From Capnocytophaga periodontitidis (GTDB lineage: Bacteria > Bacteroidota > Bacteroidia > Flavobacteriales > Flavobacteriaceae), in NCBI RefSeq assembly GCF_016126015.1, contig NZ_JAEFDB010000004.1, positions 153,201 to 217,200 of the forward strand: 64,000 nt of DNA, written 5' to 3'. Position numbers and translations under genes: made by a program. A model generated the notes under the pieces. The model ran no database searches, was not told where the DNA came from, and saw nothing but the letters and a program-made list of their open reading frames with translations. Shown one piece after another: positions 33,665-42,901 of the stretch. Within the stretch, counting starts at the first letter, position 1; every line of letters begins with the position of its first letter.

Positions 33665-35386
33665 TTAGATATTCCATTCTTTAGCTCTGTTGTGGGCGTT
33701 CCACATTCGTTGGTAGAGTTCACTACTTTGCAAGAGCTCGTTATGAGTACCTATGGCGTTGATTTCACCTTTTTCAAAAACGATAATCTGGTCGGCAGTG
33801 GTGATGGTGGAAAGGCGGTGAGCGATAACAAGCACGGTTTTTCCCTTGATAAGCTCACTAAATGCCTGTTGTATTTTGTATTCGTTCTCGGGGTCGGCAA
33901 AGGCGGTGGCTTCGTCTAAAACGAGAATAGGAGCATTTTTCAAGATAGCACGTGCCAACTGAAAACGCTGTTGTTCACCTCCGCTGAGGTGTACACCTTG
34001 TTGCCCGAAAAGAGTGTCGTAGCCCTTGGGAAAGCTCATAATAAAGTCGTGTATTTGAGCGGCTTGGGCAGCAGCAATCACTTCTTCTTTGGTTTTGTTC
34101 ATCCCCATACGGATATTCTCGTACATTGTTTGAGCAAACATAAAGCTGTCTTGAAATACAAAAGAGACCATCTGCATCAGCTTTTCAGTAGATAACTGAC
34201 GAATATCTACCCCACCAATGCTGATGTTTCCTTCTTGTACATCCCAAAAACGCGACAACAATTGCCCCACCGTGCTCTTGCCAGCACCTGAAGGACCTAC
34301 CAAAGCAGTAATAGAGCCTTCTTTGGCAATAAAGTTGATGTCGTTGAGTACGTAATGTTCGCCGTCGTAGGCAAACGATACTTTATCGAAATGAATATCG
34401 TAATGAGAGGGCTCTTGTGGAGTGTGTGTTTCGGGTAGGACGGGAGCTTCGAGTATTTTGTCTATTTGCTGTACGCCTTGCTCGATGAGTTGTAGTTGCA
34501 TTGCCATATTGCTCATCGCAAACACGGGGCGCATATAACCCGTGCCCAGAATTAGGAAAAAGAGCAGGGTGGCGAGGGTGAGCCCATTGTGAAAATAGAG
34601 GTATAAACCCAATGCTAAAACGGGCAACATCGCATTGCTGGCAAAGCTCATAAAGATAGCAAAAGGGGGTGAACTATGGCGTATCCAGTCGCTTACAAAA
34701 CGATGAAAGGTGAGCACTTTTTTGCCGTACTTATCAAAAGTTTCAGCTGATTGCTGGAAGATTTTCATCACCGGCATAGCGCGTACATATTCCACAATGC
34801 CTGCACTCATCTCTTCGAGTGAATGGTGGTATTTTTGGGTGAGATTTTGGTTTTTACTGCCAAACATCAGGGGCATTATCACCACCAATACGAGTAGCGG
34901 CAAACAGCTGATGAGTGCTAACCGCCAGTCTTCACTAAACAGATAGCCCAAGGTGAGCAGAGGCAAGGCAACGGCTTTTACAAAATCGGGGATTTGGTGA
35001 GCTACAAAGGTTTCGATACGTTCTACATCGTCTGAAATTATTTTCTTGAAAGCTCCCGAATTGCGGTGTGAAAGATAACCCATAGGCAAGATACCTACTT
35101 TCTCAGTAATAGTTTTGCGCAAGCCATAGAGAATATTGAAAGCGGCGATATGCGAGAGAATACCCGAAAGCAAAAAGGCTACCATACTCACTATTACCAT
35201 CACTATAGCATATACCACATACTGTTGGATAGTGGTGAAATTAGGTTGTGATTGGGTGAGTTCTTTAATAATGTAAAACACTAAGGCATAAGGTACAAGG
35301 CTCAGCACGCTGTGTATGACGGCTAAGGTGCAAGAGGCTAAGAGTAAAGTCTTGCGTTGTCCTGCTATTTGGAGTAATCGTTTCAT
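33665..35386 (-). CDS. ABC half-transporter (YbtQ-like), permease and ATPase
   Basis: 573 residues: six membrane segments (about 15-300) and an ATPase domain with Walker A GPSGAGKSTV (about residue 370), signature LSGGEQQR and Walker B ILVLDEATAF. It belongs to the exporter-fold family that includes YbtP/YbtQ, which act in import of iron-yersiniabactin. The partner is the next gene (35409), and the two surely form a heterodimer. The Walker B loop has LDEATAFAD, usual in the YbtQ group. The direction of transport is inferred, not shown. Confidence 0.88.
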   Translation of the reverse strand: MKRLLQIAGQRKTLLLASCTLAVIHSVLSLVPYALVFYIIKELTQSQPNFTTIQQYVVYAIVMVIVSMVAFLLSGILSHIAAFNILYGLRKTITEKVGILPMGYLSHRNSGAFKKIISDDVERIETFVAHQIPDFVKAVALPLLTLGYLFSEDWRLALISCLPLLVLVVIMPLMFGSKNQNLTQKYHHSLEEMSAGIVEYVRAMPVMKIFQQSAETFDKYGKKVLTFHRFVSDWIRHSSPPFAIFMSFASNAMLPVLALGLYLYFHNGLTLATLLFFLILGTGYMRPVFAMSNMAMQLQLIEQGVQQIDKILEAPVLPETHTPQEPSHYDIHFDKVSFAYDGEHYVLNDINFIAKEGSITALVGPSGAGKSTVGQLLSRFWDVQEGNISIGGVDIRQLSTEKLMQMVSFVFQDSFMFAQTMYENIRMGMNKTKEEVIAAAQAAQIHDFIMSFPKGYDTLFGQQGVHLSGGEQQRFQLARAILKNAPILVLDEATAFADPENEYKIQQAFSELIKGKTVLVIAHRLSTITTADQIIVFEKGEINAIGTHNELLQSSELYQRMWNAHNRAKEWNI

Positions 35387-35408
35387 AATAAGCTAATTTT
35401 CATATTTG

Positions 35409-37142
35409 CTAATTTGGCAATTTCCATCCTCCAGATTGCTGTTGGAGTGTCCAAAGGCGCTGGTAAATACCTTTTTGTGCTAAGAGTTCGCTATGCGTAC
35501 CAGCTTCGGAGATTTTGCCATTTTCTAACACGAGTATCTTATCAGCATTTTTGATAGTGGATAGCTTGTGGGCAATCACCACCACGGTTTTATCTTTTAC
35601 AAGCTCTTGAATAGCCTGCTGAATAAATATTTCGTTTTCGGGGTCGAGGCTGGCGGTGGCTTCGTCTAATAAGATGATGGGCGCGTTTTTCAGCAAAGCA
35701 CGAGCAATACTGATGCGTTGTTTCTCACCTCCTGAGAGTCGGTTGCCCCCTTCACCGACGGCGGTGTGCATTCCTTGAGGCAGTTCCCACGCAAACGACA
35801 GTACTTGGGCACGCTCGGCAGCGGCTATAACCTCAGCTTCGGTAGCGTGTGGATTGCCTATTTTGATGTTGTTGTAAATAGTATCATCAAAGAGGTATAC
35901 CTCTTGAAAAACCTCGCTGATAAGTCCGTAGAAACGTTCTTGCGGAATATGGCGTATATCTACTCCTCCGATGGTGATACTGCCTTTGGTTACATCCCAA
36001 AAGCGGGCGATGAGTGAGGCAATAGTGGTTTTACCCGAACCTGAATGCCCTACCAAAGCTACCATATTGTGCTCAGGCACTGTGAAATTCAGCTGACTGA
36101 GAGTCGTTTTATCCGGTAGATAAGCGAAACTCACATCGTGGAAAGTAATATCGAAATGGGTAGGGAACTCGTTTTTATCAGTTTCCATAGTAGGTTCTTG
36201 CAATACTTCAATCACCCTACTGAGGCTCTCGTTCATATAGCGAATCATCAAATAGTCCACCAATACTACTTTGATAGGACTATAGAGATTATACCCCAAA
36301 ATGAGGAATACCATTAGTATAGGTACAGTAATCTCTCCGTGTGTGAGGTAGTACAAGCCCAAGGCGAGCATCAGTATAAAAGCAATTTCGAGCACTATAA
36401 ACGAAAGTGTAACCGTAGGACCTGGGATGGCCTCTAAACGGATACTCTTTTGGCGGAGGTCGGCGTAGGCTTTTTCGAGAGTGCTATAATTGTCGCCCGT
36501 AAGTCCATAGGATTTTAAATGTCGGATACCTTGTACATATTCTAAGAACTTAGCCGACACCTCGTTGCGGGCTTTCACTTGTGCTCTGCTCAACCCCCAT
36601 TTATCGACGATAAAAGTGCCGAGCTTTAAAAAAGGAATGATAAGCGGTAAGGCAGCTAATAAACAGAGGGTGAGTCGCCAATCGCAATAAAACAAGAAGC
36701 TCGATAGCATTACGGTACCAAAAAGGGCAGCCGCCAGATTGCCAAAACTGTGACTAAAAATATGTTCGAACGAGGCAACATCTTGCATAATTACTGAGCC
36801 AATCTCTCCAGGGTCACGCTTTTTGAAGAAACCCAAAGAGAGCTTTTGCAAGTGATTGCCCAACTTTATACGCAATTCTTTAGCGATGTCGTATACGTAG
36901 AGATTAGAAGAGACCAAAGTGCGCGAGGCAACAAAGAACTGCAAACAGAGCAAGAGGCACATCAGCCCTACCATCAACCAGATGAGAGAAGTGTTAGGTT
37001 GTTCTTTGAAAAGTTCCCATACAATAATGAGCAAAATACCCGACGGTGCTGTGATAAAACCGCTGTGCACAATTTCCCACAACACACTTTTGAGAATCTG
37101 CTTAGGATGAAAAGTTGTAATATATTTGAGATTTTGTATCAT
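35409..37142 (-). CDS. ABC half-transporter (YbtP-like), permease and ATPase
   Basis: 577 residues: six membrane segments, then Walker A GHSGSGKTTI, signature LSGGEKQR and Walker B IILLDEATAS. It sits 22 bases upstream of the second half-transporter and 76 bases downstream of the methyltransferase gene. That 76-base gap carries a copy of the GCT-loop hairpin. Both ATPase sites appear complete, so there is no degenerate site in the dimer. Confidence 0.88.
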   Translation of the reverse strand: MIQNLKYITTFHPKQILKSVLWEIVHSGFITAPSGILLIIVWELFKEQPNTSLIWLMVGLMCLLLCLQFFVASRTLVSSNLYVYDIAKELRIKLGNHLQKLSLGFFKKRDPGEIGSVIMQDVASFEHIFSHSFGNLAAALFGTVMLSSFLFYCDWRLTLCLLAALPLIIPFLKLGTFIVDKWGLSRAQVKARNEVSAKFLEYVQGIRHLKSYGLTGDNYSTLEKAYADLRQKSIRLEAIPGPTVTLSFIVLEIAFILMLALGLYYLTHGEITVPILMVFLILGYNLYSPIKVVLVDYLMIRYMNESLSRVIEVLQEPTMETDKNEFPTHFDITFHDVSFAYLPDKTTLSQLNFTVPEHNMVALVGHSGSGKTTIASLIARFWDVTKGSITIGGVDIRHIPQERFYGLISEVFQEVYLFDDTIYNNIKIGNPHATEAEVIAAAERAQVLSFAWELPQGMHTAVGEGGNRLSGGEKQRISIARALLKNAPIILLDEATASLDPENEIFIQQAIQELVKDKTVVVIAHKLSTIKNADKILVLENGKISEAGTHSELLAQKGIYQRLWTLQQQSGGWKLPN

Positions 37143-37200
37143 AGTTTTGTTAGTCTTTAGTCTAAGCGCTTTGACGATAAAGTTTGCAACGCACCAAATT

Positions 37201-37218
37201 GCCTGTACGGCTCGTACC
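37201..37218. repeat. GCT-loop dispersed hairpin, copy C
   Basis: GCCTGTACGGCTCGTACC, stem GTACG-GCT-CGTAC. It is preceded by GCAACGC as in the tandem copies at 32371. Confidence 0.65.
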
Positions 37219-38025
37219 TCATTGGCAAATTGACAAATTAACTACCCTCTGGTTGAATCGTTTATAAAAATAAGGAATTTTATAAAGCATTCTGAATATA
37301 AAAGGATAACGACCTTGGTCATACTCACTCATATAGTATTCTTTAGCCAAATGGATTTTGGGATGCCAACTTTCCATCGTAGCACTTTCTTTTTCACTCC
37401 ACTTAAATTCAGGACGCTGGTCTTTGTCCATCGCGCCGAGTGTATCGTGTTTTTTGGCGTGCCCCACTAAGGCGTAGGCGAGCATATCAAACAAAAAGGT
37501 AGCTTCGTCTATTTCATCACAGAGGTCAATCATAAAATCTTTTACTTCTCTCTGGCTGAAATACATCAGCACTCCCTCCACGATAATGAGCAAGGGTTTG
37601 TGATGTGCTTTTACAATAGGTATCCATTCTCTATCAAAAAGTGACATTTCCAAAAAACTCCTCTGTTCCGTCTCTTCAAAAAACTGACGGCGTAATTGCA
37701 TCACTTCGGGTAGGTCGAGGTCGTACCAATGGGTAACTTCGGGGCAACCCAAACGCTCATAGCGGGCATCGAGTCCTGCACCGAGTTGTATGACTACCGC
37801 ATTGGGGTGAGCGGTGATAAATTTGCGTGTCTCTTCATCAATCAGGCTCGCGCGCACGCATACCCCTGCTTGAGAGAATTTAGCTTTCTTAAACTTGCTG
37901 AAATCATAGTCTATTTTGCTAATAATCTCAGCAGCTTTTTCATCGCGCAACAAAGGATTGCGCTGTTGGTTTTCAGTTGCTTTTGCCCATAGGGTTATGA
38001 GCATTGTTTCAGGGATTTTATTCAT
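37219..38025 (-). CDS. Class I SAM methyltransferase, LCM/Ppm1-like family
   Basis: 268 residues: LRDEKAAEIISKIDYDFSKF, CVRASLIDEETRKFI, VIQLGAGLDARYERLG (SAM site), YDLDLPEVMQLR, and IIVEGVLMYFSQREV. This is the leucine-carboxyl-methyltransferase-like family that includes polyketide-associated O-methyltransferases. Placed 3 bases behind the TonB receptor gene and ahead of the ABC genes, it may modify the imported ligand; that role is inferred from the operon. Confidence 0.88.
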   Translation of the reverse strand: MNKIPETMLITLWAKATENQQRNPLLRDEKAAEIISKIDYDFSKFKKAKFSQAGVCVRASLIDEETRKFITAHPNAVVIQLGAGLDARYERLGCPEVTHWYDLDLPEVMQLRRQFFEETEQRSFLEMSLFDREWIPIVKAHHKPLLIIVEGVLMYFSQREVKDFMIDLCDEIDEATFLFDMLAYALVGHAKKHDTLGAMDKDQRPEFKWSEKESATMESWHPKIHLAKEYYMSEYDQGRYPFIFRMLYKIPYFYKRFNQRVVNLSICQ

Positions 38026-38028
38026 AAT

Positions 38029-40353
38029 CTAAAATATCATTCTAATCTTCACTCCTCCGTTGATACCAGGGAGTGGACGGTTAAATTCCGACAAGGTCTT
38101 TTCGTTCGTTACATTGCGCAATTTGCCCGATATAAAGAGTTTGTTATTCAAAAAGCTGTGTTCAAAGCCTATGTCAATAGTGGTGCTTCGTGGGATGCGG
38201 CGTTTTTGTAATTGGGTCAATTCAAAATCATAGAAATATTCTTCTACAAAAGCCACATCGGCAAAAAGTCGGGTGTTCTGACCGCTACCTCCAAAGAGAT
38301 TTTCGCGGTGAAATTCCATTCCGGCGTTTGCCATTAGGTAAGGGATGTTAGGCATACGCTTGTTTTTAGTGGGGTTGGGCACGGTACTGGCGGGCTCGTA
38401 GTCGCGGGTGTCGCGCAAGTCTTGGTAAGTAGTATTCACGTAGGCATAGAGTGAGGGGAGTACATCGGCTTTAGCTTCAAACTCTACCCCAAGGGTGCGC
38501 ATCTCGCCAAAATTCTGATATTGTGCGCCTATAAGTCCGGCGGTGTAGCGTATCATATCCTGCAAATACATATAGAAGAAGTTCATTTCTATTTGTGCAT
38601 TGGTAGGGTGTTTGCCCGTGAGGTCGAACAATAAACCGAGGTTTGCACTAGCATTGCGTTCGGGTAGGAGGTCGGCACTGGGCACTACACCGATACCGTC
38701 GCCCAAAAGCTCACTTTCTGAGGGGATACGCACTTCATAACCTGCTGAGAGTTTTCCCATTAGCGAAGGCAAAAAGCGGTAGCGCAAAGCGTTGTTTACC
38801 CCCCAATTGTTCTTTTCTAAATCAACATCGTACTTACCAGGCACAAATAATGGTGCCATTTGAGTGTGCATAGTGTATTGGTAGTAGCGTACAGTAAGCG
38901 AGTTGAGAAATATATCGTTAAGTGACCGCAAGTCGTAAGTAAGTCCGCTCACCCAGCTGTGCATACGCGAATCGAAATTTACTTGTTTGCCTAAACTGAG
39001 AGTTTTGAGTTCATCCTTTGGCGTTCCTTTGGCTATAGAAAATACACTGTTGAAGTTGAACGAATGACGCTCATTGATGATATACTCCAAGTTGGTTTTA
39101 TTGATAAACGATAGTTTTTGGTCATCGGAATCTGAAGGGAAGTTGTAGCCTACCTCGCCTCCGTAACGCGATGGGGTAGGGTAGGAGGTGCCGTCCCATT
39201 CATAGCGGCGGGTAGCTTTATCGATAAAGTTCATTTTGGTGAGTACCAATCCGTTGAACATATCAAAGTTGAGTCCTTCGGTAAGGAAATTGTCTTTCTT
39301 GAGTTTGTTAGCCAAGCCCGCCATAAGGCTCTCACTATATGCCTCGCGAATATCGTACTCTATACCTTGTACTTCTTTGTAAGTCTTCACCACTACGGGC
39401 TCTAACTCCACCTCGTCAAACCACCATTTTTTAGCTTTAAAGCTCCCTCCAACGATGTATTTGTGGTATTTATCGTGGTTGCGGGTGATACGCAAACCCT
39501 CGCGATAGGGCGAATCGAAAGTATAGTTATTATCGGAAGTGGTATAGCCCCCACCGATACCAAAAACGAGTCCGCGTGCTTTCAGGTTGCGTTTGAAGAC
39601 CCCTTGCGCCTTGTGAGTGTTGAAGCTCTCGTAACCATAGCTGAGGTCGGCATATTTATCGGGGTATTCGCGAATTACAATATTGATAGCCCCACCCAAA
39701 GACGACCCTCCAAAGCGAGCAGGAACAACGCCTTTGTAAATCTCGATGCGGTCTATCATATCAATAGGAATATCGTTAATATCTAAATAATCGGTTTGTT
39801 CGCTCATTGGCAATTCATCGATAAAAAAGCCAATGCGCTTGCCTTCCAAGCCGCGTACCGAAATGCGCGAACTGCTTCCCACACCTCCAGAGGTGCGCAA
39901 GGTTACCCCCACGGTTTTGGCGAGAATGTCCTGCACATTGCTCACTGTGCCTCGCATATTGCTCATATCAATCACCGTTACAGGCATACTCTCTTCTTTC
40001 TTTTGGTGAGCGATGCTCTTGCCCGAAACGGTTACCCCGCTTATTTCCTCGGCTTGCTCTTTAAGGCCGATATCCAAGCGCTCTTGCCCTTTTAGATAGA
40101 TTTTTTTGCTAAACGTTTGGTAACCGAGATAGCTACCTATAATAGTGTAATTGCCTTCGGGGATGCCTTTTAGATGATAGTTACCTTGTGCATCGGCATT
40201 AGTGCCTTTCTTCAATTCTTTGAGGTAGATATCGGCGCCTATAAGTGGTTTTTGGGTGGCTTTATCGGTAATTTTACCCGAAAGTTCAGCAGTATTTTGA
40301 GCCCATAAAAAGGAAGTAGTGAGCAGTAATAAAAGAAAAGTTTTGTATAACAT
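38029..40353 (-). CDS. TonB-dependent outer-membrane receptor
   Basis: 774 residues. Signal peptide (cleaved near LWAQN), CarboxypepD_reg-like domain (about 22-95), TonB box-like ISGVTVSG (about 103), plug (about 115-225, with VRGLEGKRIGFFIDELPMS and IEIYKGVVPARFGGSSLGG), then a barrel ending in the aromatic residue IRMIF. There is no SusD-like gene beside it, so metallophore or cofactor import is more likely than glycan import. It is first in the operon of methyltransferase, two ABC subunits and two DUF4374 proteins. Confidence 0.92.
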   Translation of the reverse strand: MLYKTFLLLLLTTSFLWAQNTAELSGKITDKATQKPLIGADIYLKELKKGTNADAQGNYHLKGIPEGNYTIIGSYLGYQTFSKKIYLKGQERLDIGLKEQAEEISGVTVSGKSIAHQKKEESMPVTVIDMSNMRGTVSNVQDILAKTVGVTLRTSGGVGSSSRISVRGLEGKRIGFFIDELPMSEQTDYLDINDIPIDMIDRIEIYKGVVPARFGGSSLGGAINIVIREYPDKYADLSYGYESFNTHKAQGVFKRNLKARGLVFGIGGGYTTSDNNYTFDSPYREGLRITRNHDKYHKYIVGGSFKAKKWWFDEVELEPVVVKTYKEVQGIEYDIREAYSESLMAGLANKLKKDNFLTEGLNFDMFNGLVLTKMNFIDKATRRYEWDGTSYPTPSRYGGEVGYNFPSDSDDQKLSFINKTNLEYIINERHSFNFNSVFSIAKGTPKDELKTLSLGKQVNFDSRMHSWVSGLTYDLRSLNDIFLNSLTVRYYQYTMHTQMAPLFVPGKYDVDLEKNNWGVNNALRYRFLPSLMGKLSAGYEVRIPSESELLGDGIGVVPSADLLPERNASANLGLLFDLTGKHPTNAQIEMNFFYMYLQDMIRYTAGLIGAQYQNFGEMRTLGVEFEAKADVLPSLYAYVNTTYQDLRDTRDYEPASTVPNPTKNKRMPNIPYLMANAGMEFHRENLFGGSGQNTRLFADVAFVEEYFYDFELTQLQKRRIPRSTTIDIGFEHSFLNNKLFISGKLRNVTNEKTLSEFNRPLPGINGGVKIRMIF

Positions 40354-40467
40354 AAATATTGGTTTTTATCCATTAAATCACTAACTATCAACTTCTAATC
40401 CTTATTTTTCTATCCCCTATCCCCTAAATCCTAACCCCTAAAATTTGGTAGTTTGCGATATATTATT

Positions 40468-40475
40468 TACTTTTG
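40468..40475 (+). promoter_or_regulatory. Promoter -7 element toward the AraC gene
   Basis: TACTTTTG pointing right. It faces the TonB-receptor promoter at 40500-40507, so the two transcripts would overlap by a few bases. Confidence 0.5.
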
Positions 40476-40499
40476 TTCTAAACAAATGAATTTCAGAGG

Positions 40500-40507
40500 C
40501 AAAAGTA
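40500..40507 (-). promoter_or_regulatory. Promoter -7 element toward the TonB receptor operon
   Basis: TACTTTTG on the minus strand. With the element at 40468 it forms a near-palindrome TACTTTTG ... CAAAAGTA over 40 bases. Confidence 0.5.
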
Positions 40508-40566
40508 CAGTAAAAAAGAAGTACAATTGTTTAATATCCTTAGCAAAGTTTTATATCTGAATAGCT

Positions 40567-41529
40567 ATGATAAATGAAGTAACATTACCGTTGGTAACCA
40601 ATGAAGAAGAAATACTTACTTATTACGAAGGGGTAAGCGAGCAAATAGCTCATTTTCAGTTAGAACAACAAACCTTAGGGCATTATACTTATCATCGTTG
40701 GCAAGCGCAAGTAAAACAAGAGGCTACTTTCGAAGGGCGTATGGACATCCCTTCTTTGCGCCTGTATTTTGTAACCCAAACCCACAAAGACATTCAGATA
40801 GAGGTAGATAAATCTATTTCCACTGCCAAGGCAGGAACGCACAATATCTTTTTCGGACGTGAAGAATGCACAGGCAAAGACTTTTTGCATAAAGGCGATA
40901 CTATAGAGGTCATTACCTTAGCCATTAGTGCCGAGCAGTTTGCGCAGATGGCTACTCAGTACCCCGAAACCTTTATGAGTTGGTACGAGCGTTATGAGCG
41001 TGGGGGTAATTTTATCCTCTCTCCCGACCACTCTCTGCCTACCACCTTTGCGATACAAACAGCACTTTGTCAGTTGCAACACGCAACCCTCTTGGGCAAG
41101 GCTGCCGGCCCCTATACCGACCTGAAAGTGCAGGAACTTCTCCTTTTACAACTCCAACAATACGAGCAACAACAGTCGCAACCTCACCAATATTGTAAAA
41201 CCCCAACCGATATACAGAAGATGTACGAAGTGCGCGATCTCCTTACAGCTCAGTTAAACACTACACCCACTATAACTGAGTTAGCGCGTGCTGTAGGTAC
41301 TAATGAAAAGAAATTATGCTACGGTTTTAAAGAAGTATTTGGCACTACTGTTTTCGGCTATTTATACGATTATAAAATGGAGTTAGCACAGCAACTACTT
41401 CTCCACAGTGATAAGAACATCAGTGAGATAGCATTTGCTTGTGGCTATGAGTATGTATCGCATTTCTCTACTGCCTTTAAGAAGAAATTCGGCAGAAGCC
41501 CGAAGCAAAAATTGCGTGATTTATCATAA
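40567..41529 (+). CDS. AraC-family transcriptional regulator
   Basis: 320 residues. The C-terminal double helix-turn-helix (about 225-318) has TPTITELARAVGTNEKKLCY and ISEIAFACGYEYVSHFSTAF, then KKKFGRSPKQ, the family signature. The N-terminal part (about 1-200) resembles the YbtA/PchR group that senses siderophores. It diverges from the TonB-receptor operon and is its likely regulator, possibly ligand-dependent. The last codons (KLRDLS) are read from the left arm of a palindrome shared with the fic gene's other end. Confidence 0.9.
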   Translation: MINEVTLPLVTNEEEILTYYEGVSEQIAHFQLEQQTLGHYTYHRWQAQVKQEATFEGRMDIPSLRLYFVTQTHKDIQIEVDKSISTAKAGTHNIFFGREECTGKDFLHKGDTIEVITLAISAEQFAQMATQYPETFMSWYERYERGGNFILSPDHSLPTTFAIQTALCQLQHATLLGKAAGPYTDLKVQELLLLQLQQYEQQQSQPHQYCKTPTDIQKMYEVRDLLTAQLNTTPTITELARAVGTNEKKLCYGFKEVFGTTVFGYLYDYKMELAQQLLLHSDKNISEIAFACGYEYVSHFSTAFKKKFGRSPKQKLRDLS

Positions 41530-41546
41530 ATCACGCAATTTTTGCT
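41504..41546. repeat. Palindrome, left copy flanking fic
   Basis: A perfect 20-bp stem (AGCAAAAATTGCGTGATTTA with its complement) and a 3-base loop TCA. It encodes the end of the AraC protein and touches the fic promoter. Confidence 0.9.
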
Positions 41547-41553
41547 ATCTTTG
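41546..41553 (+). promoter_or_regulatory. fic promoter -7 element
   Basis: TATCTTTG, 21 bases before the ATG at 41575. It starts in the last base of the palindrome, so a protein bound there would block it. Confidence 0.65.
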
Positions 41554-41574
41554 CCCTCTAAACACATAAAACCA

Positions 41575-42876
41575 ATGATAGAAAGCCCTCCTCCTTTTGT
41601 CCCTCAATCGGCTCTTTTTTCCCTTATAAAACCTCTGTTAGAAGAGGGTATCTTGCAGAAAATACAAGATGAATATCTGTATTGGTCAGAACTTAAATAT
41701 AAAAAAACTAAAAGTGCGACCCCTGAACAATTGTGGCAGGCTGTAAAACTTTACCGCTTGCTAAACCAGCGTACATTGCAATTTGGCAATTACCATTTTA
41801 GCTATGTACTCACCGATTATATCCAGCAAGCTCTCCATAACTTTGATATGCACATTGGGGGTACCCTCACCAGCAATATGGAGATTGCCGAGGTAGATAC
41901 ACATAAATTTATGGTGAGTTCTATTATGGAAGAGTCAATAGCCAGTAGCCAAATAGAGGGCGCTAATACCACGCGTAAAAAGGCTAAAGAGATGATTCAA
42001 AAAGGGATAAAGCCTAAAAGCAAATCGGAGCAGATGATTGTGAATAACTACCATACGATGCAGTACATTGTGCAACATAAGGACGAACCGCTTTCAGCTG
42101 AAAACTTGTTGCATATCCACCAACTCATCGCTCATAAGACCCTCGATTTACCTGAAGAAGAAGGCGCTTTTCGCACCCATAATAATATTTATGTAGTTGA
42201 TTTTACTAATAGCGAAGTAGTGCACACCCCTCCTGATGCTCGTGAAATACCACAGCTTATCAAGGAACTTTGCTCTTTTTTCAATAATAATAGTACTCCT
42301 TTTATTCACCCTCTGGTCAAAGCCTGTGTACTGCACTTTATGATAGGTTTTATTCACCCTTTCACCGATGGCAATGGGCGTACTGCTCGCGCTGTATTTT
42401 ATTGGTATATGCTCAAATCGGGCTATTGGCTTACTGAATATCTCTCCATCTCACGTATTATAAAAGAAACAAAAAAGCAATACGAAAAAGCCTACCTACA
42501 TACTGAAGCTGATGACAACGACCTCAGCTATTTCATCACTTACCAATTGAGGGCTATGGAAAAAGCTTTTGAAGCCTTAAAAACTTATATTAAAAGAAAG
42601 CAAAAAGAGATATTTCAAGCTTCACAATTTATGAAAATTCCTGGAGTAAACGATCGTATGGCGCAAATTATCAAAATCATTTACGATGATCCTGATCGTG
42701 TGCTTTCTATCAAAGAAATTGAAAATCGCTTTCTCATCTCGAACTACACAGCTCGCACTGATCTTAAACAATTGGTAGATATGGGATTTTTAGAAGTTAT
42801 TCCCGTTAATAAGAAGAAACAGAGTTATATCAAATCACCTTTGTTTTTCAGTCTTTTAGAAACTAAAATTGCGTGA
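41575..42876 (+). CDS. Fic-family protein (probable AMPylase) with C-terminal HTH
   Basis: 433 residues from the ATG at 41575; an upstream TTG at 41542 would include the promoter. Fic_N domain first, with the inhibitory motif SSQIEG at 124-129, then the catalytic motif HPFTDGNGR at 261-269 followed by TAR, complete. The C-terminal part (about 340-425) is a winged-helix-like segment (LSIKEIENRFLISNYTARTD). Fic proteins transfer AMP or other groups to target hydroxyls; those with HTH domains often regulate their own gene. It is bounded by two copies of one palindrome. Confidence 0.93.
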   Translation: MIESPPPFVPQSALFSLIKPLLEEGILQKIQDEYLYWSELKYKKTKSATPEQLWQAVKLYRLLNQRTLQFGNYHFSYVLTDYIQQALHNFDMHIGGTLTSNMEIAEVDTHKFMVSSIMEESIASSQIEGANTTRKKAKEMIQKGIKPKSKSEQMIVNNYHTMQYIVQHKDEPLSAENLLHIHQLIAHKTLDLPEEEGAFRTHNNIYVVDFTNSEVVHTPPDAREIPQLIKELCSFFNNNSTPFIHPLVKACVLHFMIGFIHPFTDGNGRTARAVFYWYMLKSGYWLTEYLSISRIIKETKKQYEKAYLHTEADDNDLSYFITYQLRAMEKAFEALKTYIKRKQKEIFQASQFMKIPGVNDRMAQIIKIIYDDPDRVLSIKEIENRFLISNYTARTDLKQLVDMGFLEVIPVNKKKQSYIKSPLFFSLLETKIA

Positions 42877-42901
42877 TTTATCGTAAATCACGCAATTTTA
42901 G
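42863..42901. repeat. Palindrome, right copy flanking fic; shared terminator
   Basis: A perfect 18-bp stem (CTAAAATTGCGTGATTTA with its complement) and loop TCG. It overlaps the stop codons of fic (plus) and the GH3-family gene (minus), and it encodes the last residues LLKLRDLR of the latter. The central 35 bases differ from the left copy at one position (A/G in the loop). Confidence 0.9.
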
